From: Streptococcus merionis DSM 19192
GTDB taxonomy: Bacteria > Bacillota > Bacilli > Lactobacillales > Streptococcaceae
Assembly (NCBI RefSeq): GCF_000380085.1
Contig: NZ_KB904560.1
Span: 1 to 64,000 of the forward strand
DNA length: 64,000 nucleotides
Reading direction: 5' to 3'
Shown here: one piece after another, positions 28,358-36,487 of the stretch
How the letters are laid out: the number at the start of each line of letters is the position of its first letter
Position numbering within the stretch: the first letter of the stretch is position 1
The notes under the pieces: generated by a model
Databases searched by the model: none
What the model was told of the DNA's origin: nothing
What the model saw: only the letters and a program-made list of their open reading frames with translations
Made by a program: the position numbers and the translations under genes

Positions 28358-29098
28358 ATGCATTTTGAAGCGTTGAGTCACTGGTCTGGCCAATTGGGGC
28401 GAGAAATGTTTTTAAACCGTTATGGCCATGCAGGCCTTCCTGTTGTGGTTTTTCCCTCTTCGGGTGGGACGCATAATGAATATGCAGATTTTGGCATGAT
28501 TGAGGCCTGTCAGACTTTTATTGAAGCTGGGAACATTCAATTTTTCACGTTAAGTTCGTTTGATAGTGAGAGTTGGCTGGCGGAGGAGAAATCAATGCAT
28601 GATAAGGCACTTGCCCATCAGGCTTATGATCGATACCTTATTTCTGAAGCTATTCCATTTATTAAGCATAAGACGGGGTGGTTTGACCCCATGATGACGA
28701 CAGGCTGCTCTATGGGAGCTTACCATGCAGTCAATTTTTTCCTTCAGCACCCAGATGTCTTTAATAAAGTGATTGCTCTGTCTGGCGTTTATGATGCTCG
28801 GTATTTTGGTGGAGATTTTGGAGATGATTTAGCTGTTTATTACAATTCTCCATCGGATTATATTTGGCAGCAGAATGACGGCTGGTTTATCGACCGTTAT
28901 CGTCAAGCAGACATCATCGTTTGCACAGGTCTAGGAGCTTGGGAGCAGGACGGTCTACCATCTTATCACCAACTCAGACAAGCCTTTGCAGAGAAAAATA
29001 TCCCTGCTTGGTTTGATCAGTGGGGTGGTGATGTTGCCCATGACTGGGAATGGTGGCGCGTGCAGATGCCTTACTTTTTGACAGCACTTGGATTCTAG
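28358..29098 (+). CDS. Alpha/beta-hydrolase esterase, second copy in the cluster
   Basis: 246 residues of the putative-esterase fold: VVVFPSSGGTHNEYADFGM at the oxyanion side, nucleophile GCSMGAYHA, and C-terminal GGDVAHDWEWWR with the likely His. No signal peptide. It differs clearly from the esterase at 26949. A GTG three bases upstream (28355) is an alternative start; ATG at 28358 is better spaced from AGAGG. Nine bases separate it from the ATP-grasp gene, so they form an operon. Confidence 0.82.
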   Translation: MHFEALSHWSGQLGREMFLNRYGHAGLPVVVFPSSGGTHNEYADFGMIEACQTFIEAGNIQFFTLSSFDSESWLAEEKSMHDKALAHQAYDRYLISEAIPFIKHKTGWFDPMMTTGCSMGAYHAVNFFLQHPDVFNKVIALSGVYDARYFGGDFGDDLAVYYNSPSDYIWQQNDGWFIDRYRQADIIVCTGLGAWEQDGLPSYHQLRQAFAEKNIPAWFDQWGGDVAHDWEWWRVQMPYFLTALGF

Positions 29099-29107
29099 GA
29101 GGTTTCT

Positions 29108-30271
29108 ATGAATTATTTGGTTTTATCGCCTTTTTATCCAGAGAATTTTCAGCAATTTTATATTGAATTAGCTAAGAAAGGGATTAGCGTACTGGCCATT
29201 GGTCAAGAGCCCTACGAGCAGCTGGGGCAAGGCTTGCAGGCTGCCATCACAGAATATTTCCGAGTGAATGATCTGGAGGACTTGGATGAAGTCAAGCGTG
29301 CGGCGGCTTTTCTTTTTTACAAACACGGGCCATTTGATCGGATTGAGTCTCAAAATGAGTACTGGCTAGAGCACGATGCGGCTTTGCGTGAGCAGTTCAA
29401 TGTCTTTGGCATGCGCTACAAACACTTGGAAAAGACCAAGTTTAAGTCAAAGATGAAGGACTATTTCAAAAAAGCAGGCGTGCCAGTGGTTCCAGGTAAG
29501 GTTGTTGATGCGATTAAAGATGTTGATCAGGTAGTCAGCGACTTAGGGCTTCCTTTGATTGCTAAACCAGACAATGGTGTTGGTGCTTCAGGTGTTTTTA
29601 AGTTGACAGATGAAGCCTCTATCCAGAACTTTAAAGAAACTTGGGATGGGAAGACGCCTTATTTCTTGGAAGCGTTTGTTGATAAGGCTGTTGTTTGTAC
29701 GTACGATGGTCTGGTTGATATTGAGGGCAATATCATCTACGAAACAAGTTTGACTTATAACAAGACCCCTTTTGAAATGGTCGAAAATCAGCTGGATATG
29801 GGTTATTTTGTGGAGAAAACGATCGATCCCGTTCTTCGTGACTATGGTCAGGCCATCGTCAAATCGTTTCAAATGCGTGAACGGTTCTTTCATATTGAGT
29901 TTTTCCGCTATGAAGATGGTTCTTATGTGGCGCTTGAATACAATAATCGTGCAGCTGGTGGCTACACGGTTGATGCCTATAATCACAGCCAACGCATTAA
30001 TCTCTTCCGTGATTATGCAGCTATGATTGCTGGCGAGGAGCTGCCAGAACACGATTTTGCTCAGTATTCTTTAGTATGCTCTAGGCGTGATGGGTATGAC
30101 TATAGACACACTGATGATGAGATCAAGGCAGTTTATGGCGATAAACTGATTGACCGCAAAGCTTTGTCGGGTGCTTTCGCTGAGCTATTAGGCAATGTAA
30201 ACTATTTCTTTGTCTTTGATGATCGAGCAGAAGCCGATGCCATCTATGAATTTGTCACTAAACGTAAATAA
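29108..30271 (+). CDS. ATP-grasp ligase (short carbamoyl-phosphate-synthase-like)
   Basis: 387 residues. The ATP-grasp core spans about residues 110-300: LPLIAKPDNGVGASGVFKL binds nucleotide, and the metal ligands are in FFHIEFFRYEDGSYVALEYNNRAAGG. Members ligate a carboxylate to an amine or thiol through an acyl-phosphate; databases often label these 'carbamoyl-phosphate synthase large subunit, short form', a misnomer because there is only one ATP-grasp unit. Ribosome site TAGGAGG. The substrate is unknown; co-transcription with an esterase suggests ligated and hydrolysed forms of one metabolite. Confidence 0.8.
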   Translation: MNYLVLSPFYPENFQQFYIELAKKGISVLAIGQEPYEQLGQGLQAAITEYFRVNDLEDLDEVKRAAAFLFYKHGPFDRIESQNEYWLEHDAALREQFNVFGMRYKHLEKTKFKSKMKDYFKKAGVPVVPGKVVDAIKDVDQVVSDLGLPLIAKPDNGVGASGVFKLTDEASIQNFKETWDGKTPYFLEAFVDKAVVCTYDGLVDIEGNIIYETSLTYNKTPFEMVENQLDMGYFVEKTIDPVLRDYGQAIVKSFQMRERFFHIEFFRYEDGSYVALEYNNRAAGGYTVDAYNHSQRINLFRDYAAMIAGEELPEHDFAQYSLVCSRRDGYDYRHTDDEIKAVYGDKLIDRKALSGAFAELLGNVNYFFVFDDRAEADAIYEFVTKRK

Positions 30272-30282
30272 AAAAGGAGTCC

Positions 30283-30318
30283 TTTGAAGCCATCGTGTAA
30301 AAAGCTGTGATTTCAAAG
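30283..30318 (+). terminator. First of two related hairpins after the ATP-grasp gene
   Basis: TTTGAA and TTTCAAA close a loop containing GAAGCCATCGT (30286-30296) and ending GATTTC; same frame and length (29 nt from GAAGCC to GATTTC) as the second hairpin. A weak terminator on its own. Confidence 0.4.
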
Positions 30319-30412
30319 AAATCCATTCAATGGTTTTCAGACAATAAACAAACCGCTTGAAAACTATGTGGAAAAATAGTTAAAGAGCTGAACAAAGTTT
30401 CTAAAAACAATA

Positions 30413-30461
30413 AAACTGCATGAAGCCATCGTTAGGTAAACGTTGATTTCGTGCAGTTTTC
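30413..30461. terminator. Bidirectional terminator between the ATP-grasp gene and mnmE
   Basis: AAAACTGCATGAA pairs with TTTCGTGCAGTTTT. The inner 30423-30451 segment repeats the GAAGCCATCGT...GATTTC pattern of the hairpin 137 bp upstream. It serves convergent genes. Confidence 0.7.
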
Positions 30462-30507
30462 GTATTTTAGCAGGGTGAAATGACCCAGTGAGTTGCAGAC
30501 CTAGAGA

Positions 30508-31881
30508 CTATTTCCCAAGACAGAATTGGCTAAAGAGCTGTGTGATGAGTTCATCTGGAGCAGCATCGCCTGTGACTTCACCCAAGATTTCCCAGCAGCG
30601 GGTCATGTCCACCTGAAGAAGATCCACAGGCATACCGAGTTCAAGACCTTCGTTGACACTGTTGAGGGCTTCGAGTGCTTTTTCAATGAGGGAAATATGG
30701 CGGGCGTTAGACAGATAGGTCGCGTCTTGCTCAACAAGGCCAGCATTGTCAAAGAAAATCTGGTTAATACGGTCTTCAATCTGGTCAATGTTTTGATTTT
30801 GCAGGACGGAGATAGGGATAACATCGTCAGGCAAAAATTCGCGCTCAATAGCCTGATGAAGGTCAGTTTTATTCAGTAAGATAATGCGGTTGCTAAACTG
30901 GCTGATATCAAGAAGAACCTTGTCTTGAGGTGTCAGAGGTTCTGCACTGTTGAGGACGAGAAGGACAAGATCAGCTTCTTCAAGTGCTTTTTTAGAGCGT
31001 TCAACACCGATTTTTTCGACAACATCATCGGTCTCTCGAATACCAGCTGTGTCAATTAATTTTAGCGGAACGCCCTTGATATTGACGTATTCCTCAATGA
31101 CATCGCGAGTTGTTCCTGCAATGTCGGTGACAATGGCCTTGTCCTCACGAAGCAGATTATTGAGCAGGCTTGATTTGCCAACATTGGGGCGCCCGATGAT
31201 AGCAGTAGACAGTCCCTCGCGGAGGATTTTTCCACGCTTGGCTGTGCGGAGGAGATCTGATAAGAGCTTGGCAAACTCTTCGGTTTTCTCACGGAGTAAT
31301 TGAGTGGTCATCTCTTCAACGTCGTCGTATTCTGGGTAGTCAATGTTGACCTCAACCTGAGCCAAGGTGTTCAGGATTTCCTGCCGTGTGGTATCAATGA
31401 GATTTTTCAGAGAACCATCCAGCTGTTTGACCGCAATATTCATAGCTTTGTCCGTTTTAGCACGAATAATGTCCATAACAGCCTCAGCCTGGGTCAGATC
31501 GACACGGCCATTTAGAAAAGCGCGCTTGGTAAATTCGCCCGGCTCAGCCATGCGTGCGCCTTCTCGAATGAGGAGTTGAAGGATTTCGTTGGTTACTGCA
31601 ATTCCGCCGTGGGTGTTGATTTCGACCACATTTTCCCGAGTGAAGGTACGGGGAGCCAGCATGACTGTGACCATGACCTCATCAAGCACCTTATCTACCA
31701 GTGGGTCAACGATGTGACCATAGTTAATGGTGTGGCTGGTAACAGTTGTTAAGTCCTTTCCACGAAAGACGCGGTTAGCAATAGTGAGCGCATCTGTACC
31801 AGACAAACGGACAATCCCGATCGCCCCTTCGCCAAGAGGTGTAGAAATAGCAGTAATCGTATCAAATTCTTTGGTAATCAT
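30508..31881 (-). CDS. mnmE: tRNA modification GTPase MnmE
   Basis: 457 residues, the normal length. N-terminal formyl-THF-binding domain ([17 protein letters not shown]), helical domain, inserted G domain ([23 protein letters not shown]) and C-terminal FCLGK, whose Cys is functionally required. With MnmG it makes the (c)mnm5 group on wobble U34 of tRNA. The ATG at 31881 is chosen; a TTG 18 bp further up lies inside the promoter. TACAAT ends 6 nt before the start and no usable ribosome site exists, so the mRNA looks leaderless. Confidence 0.96.
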   Translation of the reverse strand: MITKEFDTITAISTPLGEGAIGIVRLSGTDALTIANRVFRGKDLTTVTSHTINYGHIVDPLVDKVLDEVMVTVMLAPRTFTRENVVEINTHGGIAVTNEILQLLIREGARMAEPGEFTKRAFLNGRVDLTQAEAVMDIIRAKTDKAMNIAVKQLDGSLKNLIDTTRQEILNTLAQVEVNIDYPEYDDVEEMTTQLLREKTEEFAKLLSDLLRTAKRGKILREGLSTAIIGRPNVGKSSLLNNLLREDKAIVTDIAGTTRDVIEEYVNIKGVPLKLIDTAGIRETDDVVEKIGVERSKKALEEADLVLLVLNSAEPLTPQDKVLLDISQFSNRIILLNKTDLHQAIEREFLPDDVIPISVLQNQNIDQIEDRINQIFFDNAGLVEQDATYLSNARHISLIEKALEALNSVNEGLELGMPVDLLQVDMTRCWEILGEVTGDAAPDELITQLFSQFCLGK

Positions 31882-31887
31882 AGCCCT

Positions 31888-31916
31888 ATTGTAGCGCAAA
31901 ATCAGGGCAGTTGCAA
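31888..31916 (-). promoter_or_regulatory. mnmE promoter, probably leaderless
   Basis: On the minus strand TTGCAA (31916-31911), exactly 17 bp, TACAAT (31893-31888), then 6 nt to the ATG. This is the best-formed example of the leaderless pattern in the window. Confidence 0.7.
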
Positions 31917-32098
31917 GGTTCGAGGTTGAGTTGTGAGGAGTTATGCACTATTTGGAAATCAACTCATTAATCATATGATTTATGAAGAAAGTATCAGTTA
32001 CTTGGTTATATATAAATTATAGTAATCCAAGCTTTGATTTGCTAATACTTATCAGGTTTGACTATAGCTATCACTGTCCCGAAATAATTTTCCTCTAA

Positions 32099-32142
32099 AC
32101 TTAACTTATCTCCAATCCTCTGCTACAATACCAAAGTTAAGT
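32099..32142 (+). promoter_or_regulatory. Promoter and possible autoregulatory operator of the recombinase gene
   Basis: TTAACT (32101-32106), 17 bp, TACAAT (32124-32129, extended -10 TGC). The 9 bp inverted repeat ACTTAACTT (32099-32107) / AAGTTAAGT (32134-32142) covers the -35 box and the start region. A dimeric protein bound there would block transcription; self-regulation by the recombinase is inference. Confidence 0.5.
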
Positions 32143-32156
32143 AAAAGGAGAAATCA

Positions 32157-32843
32157 GTGGCAACATATTATGCTAAGAAATTCAAAAATCGAACTCATAT
32201 CAAAATCGGCTACGCCCGCGTCAGCTCAACGGACAACCGCCAAGAATTGGGCTTGGAAGTCCAAAAGGAAGCTCTTAAAAACTGCGATATTGTCTTTATT
32301 GAGAAAGATTCTGGTGGCAAGCAAGACCGCCCGAAACTCAAAAAAGCCTTCGAACTCGCAAGGCAGTGTTCGAACAATGGCATAGACACAACGCTTGTCG
32401 TTTACAAATTAGACCGCCTCACTCGGAAAATGTTTCAGCTGTCGGACATCATTCAAGACCTCACCAGCCACAACATTAAGCTCAAAAGCATTCAGGAAAA
32501 TATCGAAACAGATTCGCTAACGGGTAAGTTTTTCTGCCTGATTCTCGGCTATGTGGCGGAATGGGAACTAGAAGCGATTCGAAATCGCACCAAAGACGGA
32601 CTGCGAAAAGCCCGCGAGCGCGGTGTAAAGCTTGGTAATAAAGGCATTTCTAAGAATCTTGAACGGCTAATCATTTCCGAATACCTCTCGGCAAACATGT
32701 CGGTTCGCAAACTGTCTCAAAAGCTCAAAATATCCACTGCGACCATTTACAGCGTTTTGCGGCGCAATAGTATCCCAATAAATCGTCAAAAAGCACATAA
32801 TGTGTTGACGAAACCTCAAAAAAATGGTAAAGTAAACATGTAA
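32157..32843 (+). CDS. Small serine recombinase (resolvase/invertase family)
   Basis: 228 residues, GTG start behind AAAAGGAG. The catalytic Ser23 lies in GYARVSSTDNRQ; VVYKLDRLTRKM carries the active-site arginines; LILGYVAEWELEAIRNRTKDGLRKARERG is the E-helix and arm. A C-terminal helix-turn-helix (about 165-205, SVRKLSQKLKISTATIYSVLRR) binds DNA. It is longer than Tn3 resolvase (about 185) at both ends. No transposase accompanies it. Two matching 30 bp palindromes follow the stop at 3 bp and 120 bp, plausible binding or crossover sites. Confidence 0.92.
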   Translation: MATYYAKKFKNRTHIKIGYARVSSTDNRQELGLEVQKEALKNCDIVFIEKDSGGKQDRPKLKKAFELARQCSNNGIDTTLVVYKLDRLTRKMFQLSDIIQDLTSHNIKLKSIQENIETDSLTGKFFCLILGYVAEWELEAIRNRTKDGLRKARERGVKLGNKGISKNLERLIISEYLSANMSVRKLSQKLKISTATIYSVLRRNSIPINRQKAHNVLTKPQKNGKVNM

Positions 32844-32845
32844 AC

Positions 32846-32875
32846 TGTTTTAGTAGACGGTCGTTTATTAAAACA
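32846..32875. repeat. 30 bp palindrome, copy 1 (candidate recombinase site)
   Basis: Half-site TGTTTTAGTAGACGG and, inverted, TGTTTTAATAAACGA. Both match the half-sites of copy 2 (consensus TGTTTTARTWRACGR). It begins 3 bp after the recombinase stop. Confidence 0.65.
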
Positions 32876-32902
32876 ATCAAAGTCATCCATAAGAAATAAA
32901 TG

Positions 32903-32952
32903 AAATGCTGATTTGACAAGGTTTTTAGGATTTTGTCAGGTTGGCATTTTTT
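32903..32952 (+). terminator. Terminator between the two palindromes
   Basis: A 17 bp stem with G-U pairs (AAATGCTGATTTGACAA with TTGTCAGGTTGGCATTT) and a T run. It should end recombinase transcription before the downstream cassette. Confidence 0.8.
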
Positions 32953-32962
32953 GATTTTTCAG

Positions 32963-32992
32963 TGTTTTAGTTGACGACCGTTAACTAAAACA
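32963..32992. repeat. 30 bp palindrome, copy 2 (candidate recombinase site or operator)
   Basis: Half-site TGTTTTAGTTGACGA and, inverted, TGTTTTAGTTAACGG. It lies 117 bp from copy 1 and overlaps a possible -35 (TTAACT 32981-32986; TATTGT 33004-33009, 17 bp spacer) for the downstream genes, so it could be an operator. Confidence 0.65.
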
Positions 32993-33048
32993 CGCCAAAA
33001 CCCTATTGTAGCAGGGATTTTGGGGTGAAAAATAAAAAGGAGATTTTT

Positions 33049-33525
33049 ATGCGGATTCCTATTAGATATATACCATTTATTATTGTTTTTGCGGTTGTTG
33101 TTTTCGGTGCTGCCGCTATTATTATCAATTATCAAAACAAGAAACTTATTGAAGCTGGCATTATGCGTAAGCGTGCCTTATATTTCTTTAAACGCAAGTA
33201 TATTTTTAAGTCAAAGTTATTGGATTTAAAATCAATATACGATGCAATTGATAAGTCTTATATGGATTCCGAAGGCATTGTATGCCAATTAAAGGAGAGC
33301 CAATCCAGTATTGTTATGTGGGGAAAATCTGTAGACAATGAAACAACCGTTGTCTTTACTTCTAAAGGTGGCAAAAATTATGATGTTGAATTTGAGTTCT
33401 ATGTTGAGGACGTCGAAGGTTACCCAATAGAACGATATATTAACGTTTTCTTAACCTCCGTAGAAAAAGCATTTGAGCAGCTTGATCCTGATTACAAGGG
33501 ATCTTCTGAGCCTTTTTTGAAGTAA
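33049..33525 (+). CDS. Membrane-anchored protein of unknown function
   Basis: 158 residues. After MRIPIRY comes one hydrophobic segment (about 8-29), then a basic stretch (KRALYFFKRKYIFKSK) and a mixed alpha/beta domain of about 110 residues (VVFTSKGGKNYDVEFEF). The family is not recognised. The ATG at 33049 follows AAAAAGGAG; an in-frame GTG at 33025 lies before that site and is rejected. First of six genes on one strand after the recombinase. Confidence 0.7.
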   Translation: MRIPIRYIPFIIVFAVVVFGAAAIIINYQNKKLIEAGIMRKRALYFFKRKYIFKSKLLDLKSIYDAIDKSYMDSEGIVCQLKESQSSIVMWGKSVDNETTVVFTSKGGKNYDVEFEFYVEDVEGYPIERYINVFLTSVEKAFEQLDPDYKGSSEPFLK

Positions 33526-33564
33526 GCTCTTAAAGTTAAAATACCAAAAAAGAAAGATAATATT

Positions 33565-34731
33565 ATGACAAAATTCAGAAAAATAGCAAAGTATCTATTA
33601 TCCATTTCTGTTGTTACTGCCTTATCTCTATGCTTTATGGGATGCCATAAACAAACAACCACCATCGAAACGGTAGAATCTATCGACGAAATTATTGAAG
33701 AATCTTCAAATGATGCTACGGAAGACGAGGTTGATTTTAAAAACCAGTATTCTCCATATCAAGTTTATACGCGTAAAGATAGTATTAACATCACAGATAC
33801 TCAGCCTTATGTGGCGCCTGCCAATGTAGATAATTATGTCGGTTATTATGAAATAATCCCACATGACTCTGTAGATAAAGATACCGAAACAGAAAAAAGA
33901 TATCTTGAAATCAAAGAAAATGGTTACTATACATTATATAAGGAAGATATTTTCACAGGTATTATTCACCAAGAAAATGTTAAGTATATCCAATCCGATG
34001 ATTCTTATGTTAGATCTGATGAACTCACAAAACACTTAAGGATAGAATCAGGCGTTCTCACATCGGAGTTTACTACACTTAAACTACGGCCTATCTCAAT
34101 ATTTAGCAACTATACTTACGATTTTAATTTAGAATGGGTTTACGATATGGAAGGCAAACGAGAAACATTAGCCTTTACGGCTGGTGAGGTAAAAAAGGAC
34201 GACGATGGCAATCTCACAGTTTCAAATGTACCTCTTTTAGGCGAAATGTCTTATACGATCTATATAGGTCCATACAGCGATTTTAGTGGAACCGTCACCG
34301 CAGTGGATAATGGCGAAATTGTTTTTGAGGATAATAGTCAACATGCGACACGTAGATTCAAAAAGACAGACGATATTCCTGAATACGTTAAACGAAGTGT
34401 CTTTCAGCAGTATTATGACTGGCTGGAAAATTATGATACAAAATTCAAGAATAAGAATGAATTTCTCCAAGCGTTAAGAACTGAAGGAATTCAAACTAAG
34501 GGTGATAAAGCATTAGATGATGAATTTCTTTCTAAAAAAGGATATACGGCATCAGGTGAAAAAATACAAATGAAATATCTTTTCTGTCCAGGAAATTCTT
34601 ATGCTGACTGTTATGGATATGATGGAAATAAGGTATATAAAGGGGATCTTAATGAAAATGCCGATATTATAGAATGGGAAGAAATGACATTAAACACAGA
34701 AGCTGTGAAGAATGCAATCGCTAATCATTAA
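33565..34731 (+). CDS. Large lipoprotein of unknown function
   Basis: 388 residues. A lipoprotein signal (about 1-27) ends in LCFMGC; the Cys would be lipidated and the protein held on the outer face of the membrane. An acidic linker (IDEIIEESSNDATEDEVD) follows, then beta-rich domains with repeated short strands (YVGYYEIIP, YLEIKENGYYTLY) resembling lipocalin-like sensor or binding lipoproteins, and a C-terminal part with two further Cys (FCPGNSYADCYG). No family recognised. Weak ribosome site (AAGAAAGATAA). Confidence 0.75.
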   Translation: MTKFRKIAKYLLSISVVTALSLCFMGCHKQTTTIETVESIDEIIEESSNDATEDEVDFKNQYSPYQVYTRKDSINITDTQPYVAPANVDNYVGYYEIIPHDSVDKDTETEKRYLEIKENGYYTLYKEDIFTGIIHQENVKYIQSDDSYVRSDELTKHLRIESGVLTSEFTTLKLRPISIFSNYTYDFNLEWVYDMEGKRETLAFTAGEVKKDDDGNLTVSNVPLLGEMSYTIYIGPYSDFSGTVTAVDNGEIVFEDNSQHATRRFKKTDDIPEYVKRSVFQQYYDWLENYDTKFKNKNEFLQALRTEGIQTKGDKALDDEFLSKKGYTASGEKIQMKYLFCPGNSYADCYGYDGNKVYKGDLNENADIIEWEEMTLNTEAVKNAIANH

Positions 34732-34762
34732 TGATTCTCATTAACGAGGAGGTAGAAATAGC

Positions 34763-35218
34763 GTGAAAAGATTATTGAATATTGTTTTTGCGGGATTGAT
34801 TGGAATTTGTCTTTTCGGTTGTCAAAGTCGCGCCAACTATGTTGGTCAATGGCAAACTGATATTTTCGACCAAGGTAATAGTCGTAAAGCTGGTGCTGGA
34901 TTTGCTGGTAGTGCATTTGGAGGTGGTGTATGGAATAGTATCTCTTCTGCTATTGCTAATCAGCTCCATTGGAATGCGACGTTAACCTTAAACGAAGATG
35001 GCACTGCGGTTATGGATAATGGTATGAAGTTTAGTGCGACTTGGCGTGAAGAAGGCGGACATATCGTTATCGAAGGAGATAATATTGAAGGAACGGCGAC
35101 TCTTTCTGATGACAACAATACCCTGTACTTCAAAAATAACCTTAGTGATGAGCCTTCATCAAACGGTATGACAATCGGTCAAAACTATTTAGAGTTCGAA
35201 TTTAAACGAGTGGAGTAA
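34763..35218 (+). CDS. Lipoprotein of unknown function with a beta-barrel-like domain
   Basis: 151 residues, GTG start behind GAGGAGGT. The lipobox is CLFGC (Cys about 20). The mature part begins YVGQWQTDIFDQGN, then a Gly/Ala-rich insert (GAGFAGSAFGGGV), then alternating strands (NATLTLNEDGTAVM, FSATWREEGGHIVIEG, ATLSDDNNTLYF) like lipocalin-type 'extracellular endo-sensing' domains. The fold is inferred from pattern only. Three bases separate it from the next lipoprotein gene. Confidence 0.75.
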   Translation: MKRLLNIVFAGLIGICLFGCQSRANYVGQWQTDIFDQGNSRKAGAGFAGSAFGGGVWNSISSAIANQLHWNATLTLNEDGTAVMDNGMKFSATWREEGGHIVIEGDNIEGTATLSDDNNTLYFKNNLSDEPSSNGMTIGQNYLEFEFKRVE

Positions 35219-35221
35219 GTA

Positions 35222-35584
35222 ATGAAGAAGAAATTATTATCTATTTTAGCCTTAGGTCTGACGATTCTTTTAGTTGCCTGTGGGCAAAGAAATAACCTAA
35301 CTACGGATGATTTTCCATCAATTGGTTCTGGTTTGACTAAAAGTTCCTTAGAGCAAGCTGTCGGTAAACCACATGAATCCTCTAAAAGTCCTCTGGATGT
35401 TGCTAAGATGATGTTACAAATATTTGATGCGTCCAAAGAAGTTGACCCTAAGTGGAACCCTGAAAATACACCAACAGAGTATTATCTCTATAAATTGTCT
35501 GATGGTAACACTGCTATGGTAGCGATTCTGGTAGATGACCAAGTCGTTGAAATTACAACTAATCCGTTGAGGTACGAAGAATGA
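35222..35584 (+). CDS. Small lipoprotein of unknown function
   Basis: 120 residues. Lipobox LLVAC (Cys about 20), then QRNNLTTDDFPSIGSGLTKS and a small domain with repeated strand/turn pattern (YYLYKLSDGNTAMVAILVDD). LEQAVGKPHE resembles the turn region of SmpA/OmlA-type small beta-lactamase-inhibitor-like lipoproteins, a weak similarity. It overlaps the next gene by 4 bp (ATGA). Confidence 0.75.
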   Translation: MKKKLLSILALGLTILLVACGQRNNLTTDDFPSIGSGLTKSSLEQAVGKPHESSKSPLDVAKMMLQIFDASKEVDPKWNPENTPTEYYLYKLSDGNTAMVAILVDDQVVEITTNPLRYEE

Positions 35585-35931
35585 TTGTAGATGAATTTAA
35601 AAAGCTAAAAGCAAGTATTCGTTGGCGAATAACAGCTGTGTTAATAGTGGCTTTTCTTGGATTTATATTTTTATTAAAAGATAATGGATCAATAAATTAT
35701 GGTGGTTTCTCTTACGAGGTTGGCTCTGTTTTTGATCCTGCGTCATATACCAGCTATGGTTTCTTTAAAACTGCTGAGAGTGAAATAAATCAATTAGCCT
35801 CTCAAAAACGTAATGGCAGTCTGGCTGGGTTTATCTTCTGTATTTTAGCAGAGGGTGTCTTAGTCTATTCTCTGTGGAAAGAAGATGATATTAAAGATAT
35901 CATTTTGAAAATAAAGAATGGAGAGATATAG
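35581..35931 (+). CDS. Two-span membrane protein of unknown function
   Basis: 116 residues with hydrophobic segments at about 19-34 and 83-98, an outer loop of about 50 residues (GGFSYEVGSVFDPASYTSYG) and basic or charged ends. Start ATGA overlaps the preceding stop; its own stop abuts the next start. Family not recognised. Confidence 0.65.
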   Translation: MIVDEFKKLKASIRWRITAVLIVAFLGFIFLLKDNGSINYGGFSYEVGSVFDPASYTSYGFFKTAESEINQLASQKRNGSLAGFIFCILAEGVLVYSLWKEDDIKDIILKIKNGEI

Positions 35932-36114
35932 GTGGATAAGGTTTTAGGGATTATTATTTTCGTTATTGCTTGTTTTGTGATCGTTAAGATGTGGGAGCTT
36001 CTTGAAACGGTAATAGCTGGAATTTTAAGATTTTTTGGTGGTCTCATTGGAGGTGCATTTACCAGAAGTCTCGAAAAATATGAAGAAAGTAAGAACCAAG
36101 AAAACAGAGATTAA
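35932..36114 (+). CDS. 60-aa membrane protein of unknown function
   Basis: GTG start immediately after the preceding stop, with GGAGAGAT as ribosome site. One long hydrophobic N-terminus (LGIIIFVIACFVIVKMW), a Gly-rich FFGGLIGGAF stretch and a charged tail. Last gene of the cassette. Family not recognised. Confidence 0.55.
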   Translation: MDKVLGIIIFVIACFVIVKMWELLETVIAGILRFFGGLIGGAFTRSLEKYEESKNQENRD

Positions 36115-36452
36115 GTTTTTTATCGGCGACTCCCAATCGCATCGCTGTCCGCTTCGGGTAGTTTAAGAAATGGCGATAGTCCCTGACAATTTGCCATTTT
36201 TCAAGCAAACCGTCAGGCAACTTACTGCGTATTTTTATATCTTTTCGTTAGCTTCTTAGCGACACAATTAAGTCAGCTTCGTTTTTGGGAGCTGGCTTGA
36301 TTTTTTATTCTAGACTCCAGAGCTTAAAATGTCGGAGAAAATTTATCCTGAAAACGAATCGTGCTTAGCTATCAGAATAATTGAATAAGGCGAGGCTAAA
36401 CAAGCAACACAAATTGAGCCTTTTTACAAGGTTATGAGAGGCGGTTGGTTGT
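36115..36452. other. Intergenic after the lipoprotein cassette, no gene seen
   Basis: CCTGAC/GTCAGG pairs at about 36192-36234. No third copy of the 30 bp palindrome was found here, so the right border of the putative cassette is not marked by one. The terminator at 36266-36306 is listed separately. Confidence 0.45.
36266..36306 (+). terminator. Terminator of the lipoprotein cassette
   Basis: AATTAAGTCAGCTTC and GGGAGCTGGCTTGATT pair with G-U pairs, followed by TTTTTT. Confidence 0.75.
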
Positions 36453-36481
36453 TTGGACTGCTGAGGGAGGTGTGGTATAAT
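36453..36481 (+). promoter_or_regulatory. Promoter of the DUF2200/fol operon, probably leaderless
   Basis: TTGGAC (36453-36458), 17 bp, extended -10 TGGTATAAT (TATAAT 36476-36481), then six bases to the ATG of the DUF2200 gene. Confidence 0.65.
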
Positions 36482-36487
36482 AAATTC

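Noticed and set aside
32846-32992. Terminal repeats of a transposon
   Set aside because: Both palindromes are on the same side of the recombinase gene and no third copy was found at the far end of the cassette, so they do not bound an element.
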